DNA from: Candidatus Omnitrophota bacterium
Lineage (GTDB): Bacteria > Omnitrophota > 4484-213
NCBI GenBank assembly: GCA_030640885.1
Contig: DAOWIN010000091.1
Location: forward strand, 1-7,406
Length of the DNA stretch: 7,406 nucleotides
Direction: 5' to 3'
Shown here: positions 1-6,645 of the stretch, in pieces
Layout of the letters: each line of letters opens with the position of its first letter
Numbering within the stretch: the first letter of the stretch is position 1
Position numbers and translations under genes: made by a program
Notes under the pieces: generated by a model
Database searches by the model: none
Seen by the model: only the letters and a program-made list of their open reading frames with translations
Told to the model about the DNA's origin: nothing

Positions 1-2583
1 CTGGACACTGGCGCTTTTGCCGCCCACCAAAAGGCCATCTACATCGGGCTGAGATAAATAATCTTCAGCATTATTTTTATCTGCGGAGCCGCCATAGAGA
101 ATTCTTACCTGTCTGGCAATAGGTTCTCCATATCGTCTTACTATTGTCTCTCTAATAAATTTAGCCATTCTTTGGGCATCTTCAGGCTTAGCGGCTTCGC
201 CCTTGCCACTGCCGGCAATAGCCCAGCGAGGCTCGTAGGCAATGATAGTTTTACCCATCTGTTCATCTGTTAATAAAGCGTCTAAAACAGGAAAAAGTTG
301 CATCTCAATTACTACATTTGTTAAAAGCTTTTCTTTCTCCTCAGCTGTTTCGCCTACGCACAAAATAATTGATTCAAACCCATTTTCGTGGGCGGATATA
401 AGCTGTTCGTTTATTATTCTATTAGTTTCTTCTGCTAAATTGGCTCTGGTTTCAGAATGGCCGACAATTATACCTGTCGCCCCTTCCTCCTTCGCATCTC
501 CCACAAAAACCTCGCCGGTTCGAGCCCCCTGTATAGGAATAGCCCTTTGAGCAAGAATATCAGCCTTTAACCCAACATTATCCAAAATACCCAATGCGTA
601 AAGCTTTGCATCCATTTCTCCAAATACCCTTTTGAATTCTTTGGCAAATATTTTGGCAATGTCTTTTTTGCTGGAGCTTTCTCTTATTTTTCTCTTTTTA
701 ACGCCCCAGGCATAAGTCCTCTTCATAAACTCAGCAAACAAACTGTCTCCTTTATTTACTTCCGCTTTCTCTGGATTTGCCTTTATCTGCTTCGCCATCT
801 GCTTCATCTTTTCTCTTGTCCCTTTATGCAGACCATTCATTAATGCCTCTTTATCCTCGGTAATCCTTTTTGTCAATGCTTCCCCGCGCAAACCATCGTC
901 CATAAGCGAGAGAACATTTAATCCAATCTGCTGATAAATTGTGGCTACATTGAATTTAATTGCCTTTCCTATTTTGGCTATGTCAGTAAGCTCTTCGGGA
1001 CGGCTTCCAGAGGTCCCATGTTGAGCCGACCTTGCTTTCTCGCCGGCCGCCTCACCATGTTCTGCGGTTAGATAAGGGCTAATCTTCATTACCTGAGATA
1101 CTGGCGCAAGGGTTTCTAAATCAAACTCTGTCCCATGCCCCGAACCATTGTTAGTGGCAACCAGATCAAAGTATAAATTTTCTTCTTCAAGCGCTTCGTA
1201 CATCACTGCCACTGCCATAGGACTGGTTAATTTCGGATTTCCATCAGCATCTTTCTCGTCCACATGGCCCACCTCTACTTCTATGCCAAAACGACCCACC
1301 AGCTCCGGCTTATGTTCTTCTAATAACTCTTGTATCTTTTTTAGTTGATAAACTGTCTCTTGAACATTGCTTGTTGAAAGAAGCAGTTTTTTTTGCTCCT
1401 CCTCCATAGTAGCAAGAATATACATTGGTATCTTTCCCGCTATACCTGCCTGAGCTACCTCTTTCATAATTTTATCATAAGCGTCAATTACTTTACTCGG
1501 CTCAAGCCCTTTTTCTCTTGCTTTTTTTACTAATATGCCAAAAGCACCATCTATTTTTTTCATCCTCGCATCAACCTCTTTTGCCATTCCCCACTTTTTC
1601 ATATCAGCAGTTATCTTGTCTTTTATTTCTTTTAATCTCTTCAACCCTTCGCTTGTTCCTGGATCTAATTTTAAAAACTCATCGCCCCAGTTTAAGGGCA
1701 AGGCAGATTCCTTTTCCAATCTTGCAACAAGTCTTTCTGCATCGCCTCCAGTATTAAAATGAGAATAATTTAGATAATAATTCCAAACCGCCTCAGCCGC
1801 TACTTTGTCAAAGATAGTAGAGGCATCTATGGCTATAGAGGTAAAACCGACTTTAATAAGCCGCTCATTTATATCTGTTATAACCTTGCGCTCTTTCTCG
1901 GCATTTTCCCGTAATATAGCTTGAACATCGGCAAGACTCTTTTCGTAACTGTCTCCCTGCTGACTGTCTCTCTGTTCAAAGCTTCTATCTAAGCTTGGGG
2001 TATATTTCGAGGTGCCACGAGGGGTACCGCGGAAAATTATGCGGGTTGCGGCAGTACCGCTAATTGCGCCGCCTTTCTTTTCCCTTACCTCTTTAAAAAT
2101 TGCATAAGCGTCAAAAAGATTCTGCGTATATTGGATATGGTCGCCGTGAATAACTATAGGGATATGGCAACCTATCTTGTTTTTTATCTCTCTTACATAA
2201 GATATTAACTTTTTTTCATTTAGGGCATAACCAATCTGCGAACGGGCGTCTTCAATAACAAGAATAGCGTTTAAATCCATTGCCGCCCTCATATGCCCTT
2301 CTATTTCAGGATAACTGGTCACATTGCAGGCAATTGTAGCCTTATTATTTTCTCTCAAGGCCTTAAATGCAATATGGCCGGGCGTAAATTCAAAACTATC
2401 TAATACCTCTGGAGATATTAAATTAGCCGTATTGGTCGCCCCGACGGCTTCCAAATATAATTTATCGCGTTCTTTAAAAAGTGAAGTTATGGCTTTCTGA
2501 GCTTCATAAGGCAGGGAAGGAATGCCTAAATCTTCAGCTGCCATAACCGGATACATTTTGGCTATGGGCATAAATCCGCGCAT
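1..2583 (-). CDS. Class II fructose-bisphosphate aldolase-like / triose-phosphate isomerase-like fusion protein, 3' end outside window
   Basis: The frame is open for 861 codons from ATG 2583 to the window edge, with no stop, so the C-terminus is missing. Residues about 1-650 resemble class II fructose-bisphosphate aldolase, which condenses dihydroxyacetone phosphate and glyceraldehyde 3-phosphate. Visible motifs are IPIVIHGDHI (H146, D148, H149), IAIDAST (D253), IEVEVG (E435, E437), GSGHG (H483) and QHGTSG (H522), so all expected zinc ligands are present. Two insertions enlarge the domain: about 75 residues after HGDH and about 140 before IEVEVG. Residues about 681-861 resemble TPI from its fourth strand onward: GHSETR (H709), CVGE (742-745), YEPRWAI (E784), YGGS (830-833) and LVGG. 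The N-terminal NWKMN lysine motif is not recognisable. There is no signal peptide and no clear Shine-Dalgarno; ATG 2571 is an alternative start. The frame is continuous with the upstream gene across one TGA. Fold assignments are strong; activity is uncertain. Confidence 0.88.
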   Translation of the reverse strand, partial: MRGFMPIAKMYPVMAAEDLGIPSLPYEAQKAITSLFKERDKLYLEAVGATNTANLISPEVLDSFEFTPGHIAFKALRENNKATIACNVTSYPEIEGHMRAAMDLNAILVIEDARSQIGYALNEKKLISYVREIKNKIGCHIPIVIHGDHIQYTQNLFDAYAIFKEVREKKGGAISGTAATRIIFRGTPRGTSKYTPSLDRSFEQRDSQQGDSYEKSLADVQAILRENAEKERKVITDINERLIKVGFTSIAIDASTIFDKVAAEAVWNYYLNYSHFNTGGDAERLVARLEKESALPLNWGDEFLKLDPGTSEGLKRLKEIKDKITADMKKWGMAKEVDARMKKIDGAFGILVKKAREKGLEPSKVIDAYDKIMKEVAQAGIAGKIPMYILATMEEEQKKLLLSTSNVQETVYQLKKIQELLEEHKPELVGRFGIEVEVGHVDEKDADGNPKLTSPMAVAVMYEALEEENLYFDLVATNNGSGHGTEFDLETLAPVSQVMKISPYLTAEHGEAAGEKARSAQHGTSGSRPEELTDIAKIGKAIKFNVATIYQQIGLNVLSLMDDGLRGEALTKRITEDKEALMNGLHKGTREKMKQMAKQIKANPEKAEVNKGDSLFAEFMKRTYAWGVKKRKIRESSSKKDIAKIFAKEFKRVFGEMDAKLYALGILDNVGLKADILAQRAIPIQGARTGEVFVGDAKEEGATGIIVGHSETRANLAEETNRIINEQLISAHENGFESIILCVGETAEEKEKLLTNVVIEMQLFPVLDALLTDEQMGKTIIAYEPRWAIAGSGKGEAAKPEDAQRMAKFIRETIVRRYGEPIARQVRILYGGSADKNNAEDYLSQPDVDGLLVGGKSASVQ

Positions 2584-2607
2584 TGTATGAATTAACCAAG
2601 CTAATTC

Positions 2608-4323
2608 TCATATTAACTTAGCGGATTTGAAACCAACTAATTTTTCATCTTTTAATATTTTCTCAATAACCTCGGCATTGTCGGGTTCAATTGTTGCCAT
2701 AGATAGCTGCTCTGCTAAATAAATAAGTTCCTTTTTGTTAAATGCTGTACAAAGCACACCGCTCTTTTTTAAATTTCTAAACCACTTGCTATATTCTTCT
2801 ACCACAAGCAAATCTTTAATTTCGTGAGCAGTAAGAATGTTCTCAGCAAAACTCAACTCCTCAGGAGCAAAAACCTGCTCATCAAACCAGACGCAAGGCT
2901 TTCCTTCAGTTATTTTGCCAAAACGAAGAATTTGTACTTTATACCGACCATCGACTAACCTTTGCGCGCCCGATTTTCTAAATACGCCATTATGGGTAAT
3001 AAAAGCCATTGAACCCTTCACATCGCCTAGGACATCTTGCTGTGTAAAAAGTTTATTCCCACTGATAATTTCCTCATAATCCTGTGGACGCAATTCCTTT
3101 ATTCTGTCTTTTTCCTCTGCATCAAAATTATATCTTCCCTTTAAATCCTTCGCTTCTTTGCCATCTGTTGTCTTATTTACATTTTTAGAATAAATTCTTA
3201 AACTTGCCAATGCCCCTTCCTCAGCAAAAGTACTCGCTGTAGCTAAACTAAAAAAACTTTCGGGAGCACCGCCTACGGTCATAACTACCTTATGTTTTCC
3301 CTCTTTTTTGCCAAAAATTGCTAAAAGATTATGGGGAACCGTTCCATCTCCTATAGTAACAATCTCAAGTCCGGAATATTTTTTTTGCAATCCCTCTAAT
3401 ACCTTTAATCTCTCTTTCTCCCTTTCTCTGTCCATTAGTACTACTTCCAGATCGCCTATGTTTATATTGTTTGCTTCGGCTATTCTAAATAAATAATTTT
3501 CTATTATAGCCGGATTTTCTGCAATTAGTTCAGGGTCCAAGGGACTGCTCAGAAATCCTTGCCGTTTTTTCTTTGGCACAACGGTAAATATACCATCTGC
3601 ATAATAATCAGGACAATTACCTAAAGACTCCACCCCTTCACCGCTAATCATAATACTGGTTGCCCCGGATTCAGAATCTTTTAATTGCTCTAGCGATTTC
3701 CCGTTGACATTGGTAACAAACATATTTGTCCCTTCTATTACATCCATAATACCATCCCTCGGCAATTCGCCCCCTGGGTTCACTACCTCGGCGGCTTTAA
3801 AGCTCTCTTCAACACCATCCCTTCCAAATCCTTCGCTTACACGCACAGATAGAGCAATATTAGAAGCTTTTATAGCCCGTTCGTAAATCCTTTTTGCCGC
3901 GCTGTCTGCTATATCCTTTATTAATGATATTTGTTTTTTTTGATGCGGATTACTCCTATCTAAACCTATAGCTGCGCCTCGTAAATTTATCATTATCAAA
4001 ACTGCCGCTGTTGCAGTGCTGGCTCTTGCGGATATGCCATAGGGAATGGATTCAGGATGGACAGGCTCGTCGCCTATTCTAAAATGGATGCTTGGTTGAA
4101 AATCCTGCCGGAAATCCCTTTGTTTTAATATTTCAAACTCATCTTCTGTTCCTGATGCCAATCTTTTGACAACATCAGAAAATTCTGCATTGCTTGCGCC
4201 TAAGTTCTCATCAAACCTGCTTGCCGGTATAAGCTTTTTCATCCCGTAAGCCGGATAAGAAACAGTATTCAATAAAAAAATAGCGGTTATTACCACCGAC
4301 CAAAATTTCTTTAGTTTTTTCAT
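2608..4323 (-). CDS. Exported GlpX-like (class II) fructose-1,6-bisphosphatase homologue, 571 aa
   Basis: Residues 1-27 look like a signal peptide: KKLKK, a hydrophobic stretch WSVVITAIFLLNTVSY, then PAYG as a possible signal peptidase I site. This is unusual because GlpX enzymes, which remove the 1-phosphate of fructose 1,6-bisphosphate in gluconeogenesis, are cytoplasmic. GlpX homology is clearest from residue 160 to 470: VSEGFG (metal-site region), DVIEGT (194-199, compare DPIDGT), VVLMDRER (294-301), IGDGTV (324-329, compare DGDV), VGGAPE (350-355, retaining the family glutamate) and SMAFITHNG (compare FAATGIT). Several metal- or substrate-site positions differ from the family consensus, so activity is doubtful. 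About 90 N-terminal residues after the signal and about 100 C-terminal residues exceed the usual 320-340 aa. The start is well supported by AGAGGAG five bases upstream and a strong promoter. The stop is TGA; the downstream aldolase/TPI frame follows in the same frame after 24 bp. Secretion is inferred from the signal alone. Confidence 0.87.
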   Translation of the reverse strand: MKKLKKFWSVVITAIFLLNTVSYPAYGMKKLIPASRFDENLGASNAEFSDVVKRLASGTEDEFEILKQRDFRQDFQPSIHFRIGDEPVHPESIPYGISARASTATAAVLIMINLRGAAIGLDRSNPHQKKQISLIKDIADSAAKRIYERAIKASNIALSVRVSEGFGRDGVEESFKAAEVVNPGGELPRDGIMDVIEGTNMFVTNVNGKSLEQLKDSESGATSIMISGEGVESLGNCPDYYADGIFTVVPKKKRQGFLSSPLDPELIAENPAIIENYLFRIAEANNINIGDLEVVLMDREREKERLKVLEGLQKKYSGLEIVTIGDGTVPHNLLAIFGKKEGKHKVVMTVGGAPESFFSLATASTFAEEGALASLRIYSKNVNKTTDGKEAKDLKGRYNFDAEEKDRIKELRPQDYEEIISGNKLFTQQDVLGDVKGSMAFITHNGVFRKSGAQRLVDGRYKVQILRFGKITEGKPCVWFDEQVFAPEELSFAENILTAHEIKDLLVVEEYSKWFRNLKKSGVLCTAFNKKELIYLAEQLSMATIEPDNAEVIEKILKDEKLVGFKSAKLI

Positions 4324-4335
4324 TTTTTCTCCTCT
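4324..4335 (-). promoter_or_regulatory. Strong ribosome binding site of the GlpX-like gene
   Basis: On the minus strand AGAGGAG (4329-4335) precedes ATG 4323 by five A residues. It is the best Shine-Dalgarno in the window and fixes the start of the signal peptide. The following aldolase/TPI frame shows nothing comparable. Confidence 0.85.
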
Positions 4336-4391
4336 AATGGCTTCGCCAAGATTTTTACCTAAAGTTCAGCGACTCTATTTTCTAGTTTATG

Positions 4392-4420
4392 AGTATATCT
4401 TATTTTAATTTCTTTGTCAA
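4392..4420 (-). promoter_or_regulatory. Sigma-70-type promoter for the GlpX-like/aldolase-TPI unit
   Basis: On the minus strand a consensus -35 box TTGACA (4415-4420) is separated by exactly 17 bp from TATACT (4392-4397), which matches the -10 consensus at five of six positions. Transcription would start near 4385, giving a leader of about 60 nt. The leader contains a short TGGC-GAA-GCCA hairpin (4338-4348) just before the ribosome binding site. No operator palindrome is evident. The promoter separates this unit from the housekeeping cluster upstream. Confidence 0.8.
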
Positions 4421-4449
4421 ATGTTTTTTTATCTTCTTAAAATTGAATT

Positions 4450-4485
4450 AAAAAAAATAATCTAACAAATTATTTAATAGATTAT
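4450..4485 (-). terminator. Weak AT-rich intrinsic terminator-like hairpin after tsaE
   Basis: On the minus strand ATAATCTA (4478-4485) and TAGATTAT (4457-4464) form a perfect 8-bp stem with a 13-nt loop, followed by an uninterrupted T tract (4450-4457, overlapping the stem end). The position, just after the tsaE stop and before the next promoter, fits a terminator. The stem has only one G-C pair and the loop is long, so termination would be inefficient. Confidence 0.4.
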
Positions 4486-4498
4486 CTTAATCCTCCAA

Positions 4499-4927
4499 TT
4501 AATGGAATACCTTTATTTCTCTTTTCTCCAAATTCAAATATTTCATTTCTATCCTAATACATTTTTCCAAATATTTTTCTATCCTCTCTGCCCATTCAAT
4601 AAGCACAACTCCGCTATTATGAAAAAAATCAGGATATCCTATTTCTTTTAATTCTTCAAAATCCTTTAAGCGGTAAAGGTCAAAATGATAGATTGGAAAT
4701 TTCCCGGCATATTGCTTCAAAAGGACAAAAGAGGGGCTATTTATGTATGTCTTTTGAGGCAGACCCAAACCCCAGCCTATCCCCTGAATTATGGTTGTCT
4801 TGCCAGCTCCAAGCTCTCCAAACAAAGCGACAATACTTCCCTTTTTTAATGACCTTGAAATCCTCTTCCCCAATTCTTGAGTCTCTTGGGCAGAATGGGT
4901 AATTGTCTCAAAAGTGTTCATAACCAT
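4499..4927 (-). CDS. tsaE: tRNA threonylcarbamoyladenosine biosynthesis ATPase TsaE
   Basis: This 142-aa protein matches TsaE, the small cytoplasmic P-loop ATPase that works with TsaB and TsaD to form N6-threonylcarbamoyladenosine (t6A) at position 37 of ANN-decoding tRNAs. Visible motifs are the Walker A loop GELGAGKTT (37-45), the family signature SPSFVL (64-69), HFDLYRL (81-87) and the C-terminal EWAER (111-115). The length is normal for the family. Translation could begin at ATG 4927 or at the in-frame ATG 4921 two codons later; TsaE proteins tolerate either N-terminus. Both starts lie inside the 3' end of thiL (20- or 14-bp overlap), which suggests translational coupling. The stop is TAA. 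No tsaB or tsaD is visible in the window. Confidence 0.96.
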   Translation of the reverse strand: MVMNTFETITHSAQETQELGKRISRSLKKGSIVALFGELGAGKTTIIQGIGWGLGLPQKTYINSPSFVLLKQYAGKFPIYHFDLYRLKDFEELKEIGYPDFFHNSGVVLIEWAERIEKYLEKCIRIEMKYLNLEKREIKVFH

Positions 4928-5843
4928 TTATGTCCAGTTTTGTTCCATCAGAGGATTCTAAAACATTCTCTTGAGCAGTAATCTCGCCAATAATGCAAGC
5001 CAATTTCTCGCTGGCTATTTTTTTTGCTGTTCCTTTTGCCGCTGTAAATAATAACTCAAAATCTTCTCCATCATATAATGCTTTCTTCAAACTGTCTTTC
5101 TCCTTTTTAGCCACCACAGAAATAGGGATTTTCTCTAAATAAACTTTTGCCCCTTTTTTGCTCTGCTTTAAAATGCGGGATAAATCTAAAACCAAACCAT
5201 CGGAAATATCAATCATTGAGTGAATATTGAAATTGTTCACTAAATGTTGAGCTTCCTTTAAACGTGGGATAAAAATCAAATGTTTGTCTAAAATAGCCCC
5301 TCCCAAACTTCCCGTCACTAAAATAACATCTCCTTTTCTCGCCCCTGAACGCAGAACTAACTTTTTTTTAAGCACCTTTCCCAAAAGGGCAATATTGATA
5401 ATAAGTTTTGGACTTTTTATAGTATCCCCGCCAACAATGTTAACTTTAAATTGTTGAGCGATTTTTTTAATCCCGGCATATAGCTGGTTAACGAATTTCC
5501 ACTCTAAATTCGCTGGCAGACCTACAGAAATTAAGCAATGCTGTGGAACCCCCCCCATCGCCGCAATATCACTGATATTACAAGCCAAAGACTTCCGACC
5601 AATATTATAAAAAAATTTGACCTCACTTCCACACCCACTTCCACCTCGTAGGTGGAAGTGGGTTAAGGATGGGAAATGTACCCCTTCCAAAAGCATATCG
5701 GTGGTGAATAATAAATATTCCTTTTCTGAATACTTTAGAACAGCGGTATCATCACCGATTCCCTTAATTACAGATTTATCTGTTTTTGTCTGCCGGGCAA
5801 TTTTCTCAATCAATCCTAATTCGCCAATTTGATTTATTTTCAT
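4908..5843 (-). CDS. thiL: Thiamine-monophosphate kinase ThiL with an in-frame insertion
   Basis: ThiL uses ATP to phosphorylate thiamine monophosphate to thiamine diphosphate, the active cofactor; it is a soluble member of the PurM/AIR-synthase-like superfamily. From ATG 5843 the protein is 311 aa, the usual size. Motifs in order: GIGDD (28-32), TTDMLLEGVHF (47-57), NISDIAAMGG (89-98), VGGDT (137-141), MIDISDGL (210-217) and DGEDFELL (258-265). These cover the metal- and ATP-binding aspartates. A further upstream GTG at 5903 is in frame but would start inside an inverted repeat and add 20 residues not expected for the family, so it was not chosen. No clear Shine-Dalgarno precedes 5843. Between VHF and FYNIGRK there are roughly a dozen more residues than usual, rich in Gly, Ser and His and encoded by a perfect palindrome. 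The stop is TGA, inside tsaE. Confidence 0.93.
   Translation of the reverse strand: MKINQIGELGLIEKIARQTKTDKSVIKGIGDDTAVLKYSEKEYLLFTTDMLLEGVHFPSLTHFHLRGGSGCGSEVKFFYNIGRKSLACNISDIAAMGGVPQHCLISVGLPANLEWKFVNQLYAGIKKIAQQFKVNIVGGDTIKSPKLIINIALLGKVLKKKLVLRSGARKGDVILVTGSLGGAILDKHLIFIPRLKEAQHLVNNFNIHSMIDISDGLVLDLSRILKQSKKGAKVYLEKIPISVVAKKEKDSLKKALYDGEDFELLFTAAKGTAKKIASEKLACIIGEITAQENVLESSDGTKLDINGYEHF
5633..5663. repeat. Perfect 14-bp palindrome (3-nt loop) inside thiL
   Basis: ACCCACTTCCACCT (5633-5646) and its exact reverse complement AGGTGGAAGTGGGT (5650-5663) flank the loop CGT. The arm motif CACTTCCAC is partly repeated again just to the left (5623-5631). On the minus strand it encodes THFHLRGGSGC in thiL (residues 61-71), a segment that ThiL proteins normally lack. 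It resembles a small mobile palindromic element inserted in frame. It could also be a local duplication that grew a hairpin. Confidence 0.75.
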
Positions 5844-5891
5844 ATCAATATTTAACAAAGGATTTTTGCATTTGGGGCGAACATCAAATTT

Positions 5892-5994
5892 AGCGTATAG
5901 CACATAGCGTTTAGCGGATAGTAGAGAATAAAAAAACCTTAGGATTTATGATCTTCTTGTTTTTCTATACGCCATACGCTAACCGCTATACGCT
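5892..5994. repeat. Intergenic inverted-repeat element between the M50 protease gene and thiL
   Basis: Two 30-nt arms (5892-5921 and 5965-5994) are imperfect reverse complements. The outer ten bases, AGCGTATAGC and GCTATACGCT, pair perfectly, and most of the remaining 20 positions also pair. Each arm is made of short variants of a TAGCGTATAG-like word. The 43-nt loop (5922-5964) is AT-rich and, on the minus strand, reads AAGAAGATCATAAATCCTAA. It fills most of the 159-bp gap between the two genes and could form a stable RNA or DNA hairpin. No recognised terminator T tract follows it. Its function is unknown; a dispersed intergenic repeat or MITE-like element is the likeliest explanation. Confidence 0.72.
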
Positions 5995-6002
5995 TCTATT
6001 TT

Positions 6003-6614
6003 TTATAGATTCACCCCTAACATCCGACACAGCCCTGTTATTATCGGAAAAATTATATTAATCAATCCCATAAATATTAGCCCCATCAATATAAAAAACC
6101 CATAAGGCTCTAATCTGGCATAGGAATAGGCAAGCTCACGCGGAAGTAAGCCCATCAGAACCCTTGAGCCATCTAAGGGAGGAATAGGGATTAAGTTAAA
6201 TACAGCTAAAATCATATTAATAAAAATAGCTATCTGGAAAAGCGAACTCAAAAATCCCAAAAAGGGAATCTTCAATAATAAAGAAAGGATAATCGCACAA
6301 AGAAAATTACTTCCCGGACCGGCTAACCCCACCCATATCATATCACGACGAGGATTTCTTAGATTATTAAAATTCACCGGAACTGGTTTAGCGGCGGCAA
6401 AAGCAAACCTTCCGCCAGTAATAAGCAGTAAAAACAAGGGAAGAAAGATGCTTCCCATTGGGTCTATATGCGCCAATGGATTTAAGGTTAATCTTCCAGC
6501 ATATTTTGCCGTAGGGTCACCTAATTTGTAAGCCACCCAGCCATGAGCGCATTCATGGATAGAGGCAAAAACCGCTAATATAATCACAAACAAGACAATC
6601 GAAAAAATATTCAT
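6003..6614 (-). CDS. Site-2-protease-type M50 family membrane metalloprotease
   Basis: This 203-aa hydrophobic protein belongs to the compact M50 (YwhC-like) branch of intramembrane zinc metalloproteases. The zinc site is visible: HECAH (H20, E21, H24) within the first membrane segment, and NLIPIPPLDG (140-149) in a later segment, where D148 is the expected third ligand. Further family marks are LGDPTAKYAGRLTLNP (31-46), with DPMGS just after it, and the GLAGPGSN loop (96-103). About five or six hydrophobic segments fit an integral inner-membrane enzyme without a PDZ domain. The substrate cannot be deduced. The start at ATG 6614 is supported by TAGGAG eight bases upstream. The gene lies 31 bp after ribE and probably shares its transcript; the stop is TAA. 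Confidence 0.95.
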   Translation of the reverse strand: MNIFSIVLFVIILAVFASIHECAHGWVAYKLGDPTAKYAGRLTLNPLAHIDPMGSIFLPLFLLLITGGRFAFAAAKPVPVNFNNLRNPRRDMIWVGLAGPGSNFLCAIILSLLLKIPFLGFLSSLFQIAIFINMILAVFNLIPIPPLDGSRVLMGLLPRELAYSYARLEPYGFFILMGLIFMGLINIIFPIITGLCRMLGVNL

Positions 6615-6645
6615 TTAATTACTCCTACTATACCTTTAATCATAC

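Noticed and set aside
242..550. Plus-strand open frame of 102 codons
   Set aside because: It lies antisense to the TPI-like domain, whose motifs are clear on the minus strand; its translation shows no domain or motif. The same applies to the other plus-strand frames over the aldolase, GlpX-like, tsaE, thiL and ribE genes.
2608..2610. TGA as a selenocysteine codon or a reassigned codon
   Set aside because: thiL ends naturally at TGA and other genes end in TAA or TAG, so the standard code is in use. The small hairpin after the TGA lacks a convincing bacterial SECIS shape, and no GlpX or aldolase selenoprotein position is known to me here. Kept only as a readthrough question.
5633..5663. thiL palindrome as a transcription terminator
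   Set aside because: On the minus strand the nearest T tract begins well over ten bases after the stem, and the hairpin is in the middle of an intact gene.
5844..5903. Extended thiL N-terminus from GTG 5903
   Set aside because: The added 20 residues derive partly from the intergenic inverted repeat, do not match ThiL, and no ribosome binding site supports them. The ThiL family N-terminus fits ATG 5843.
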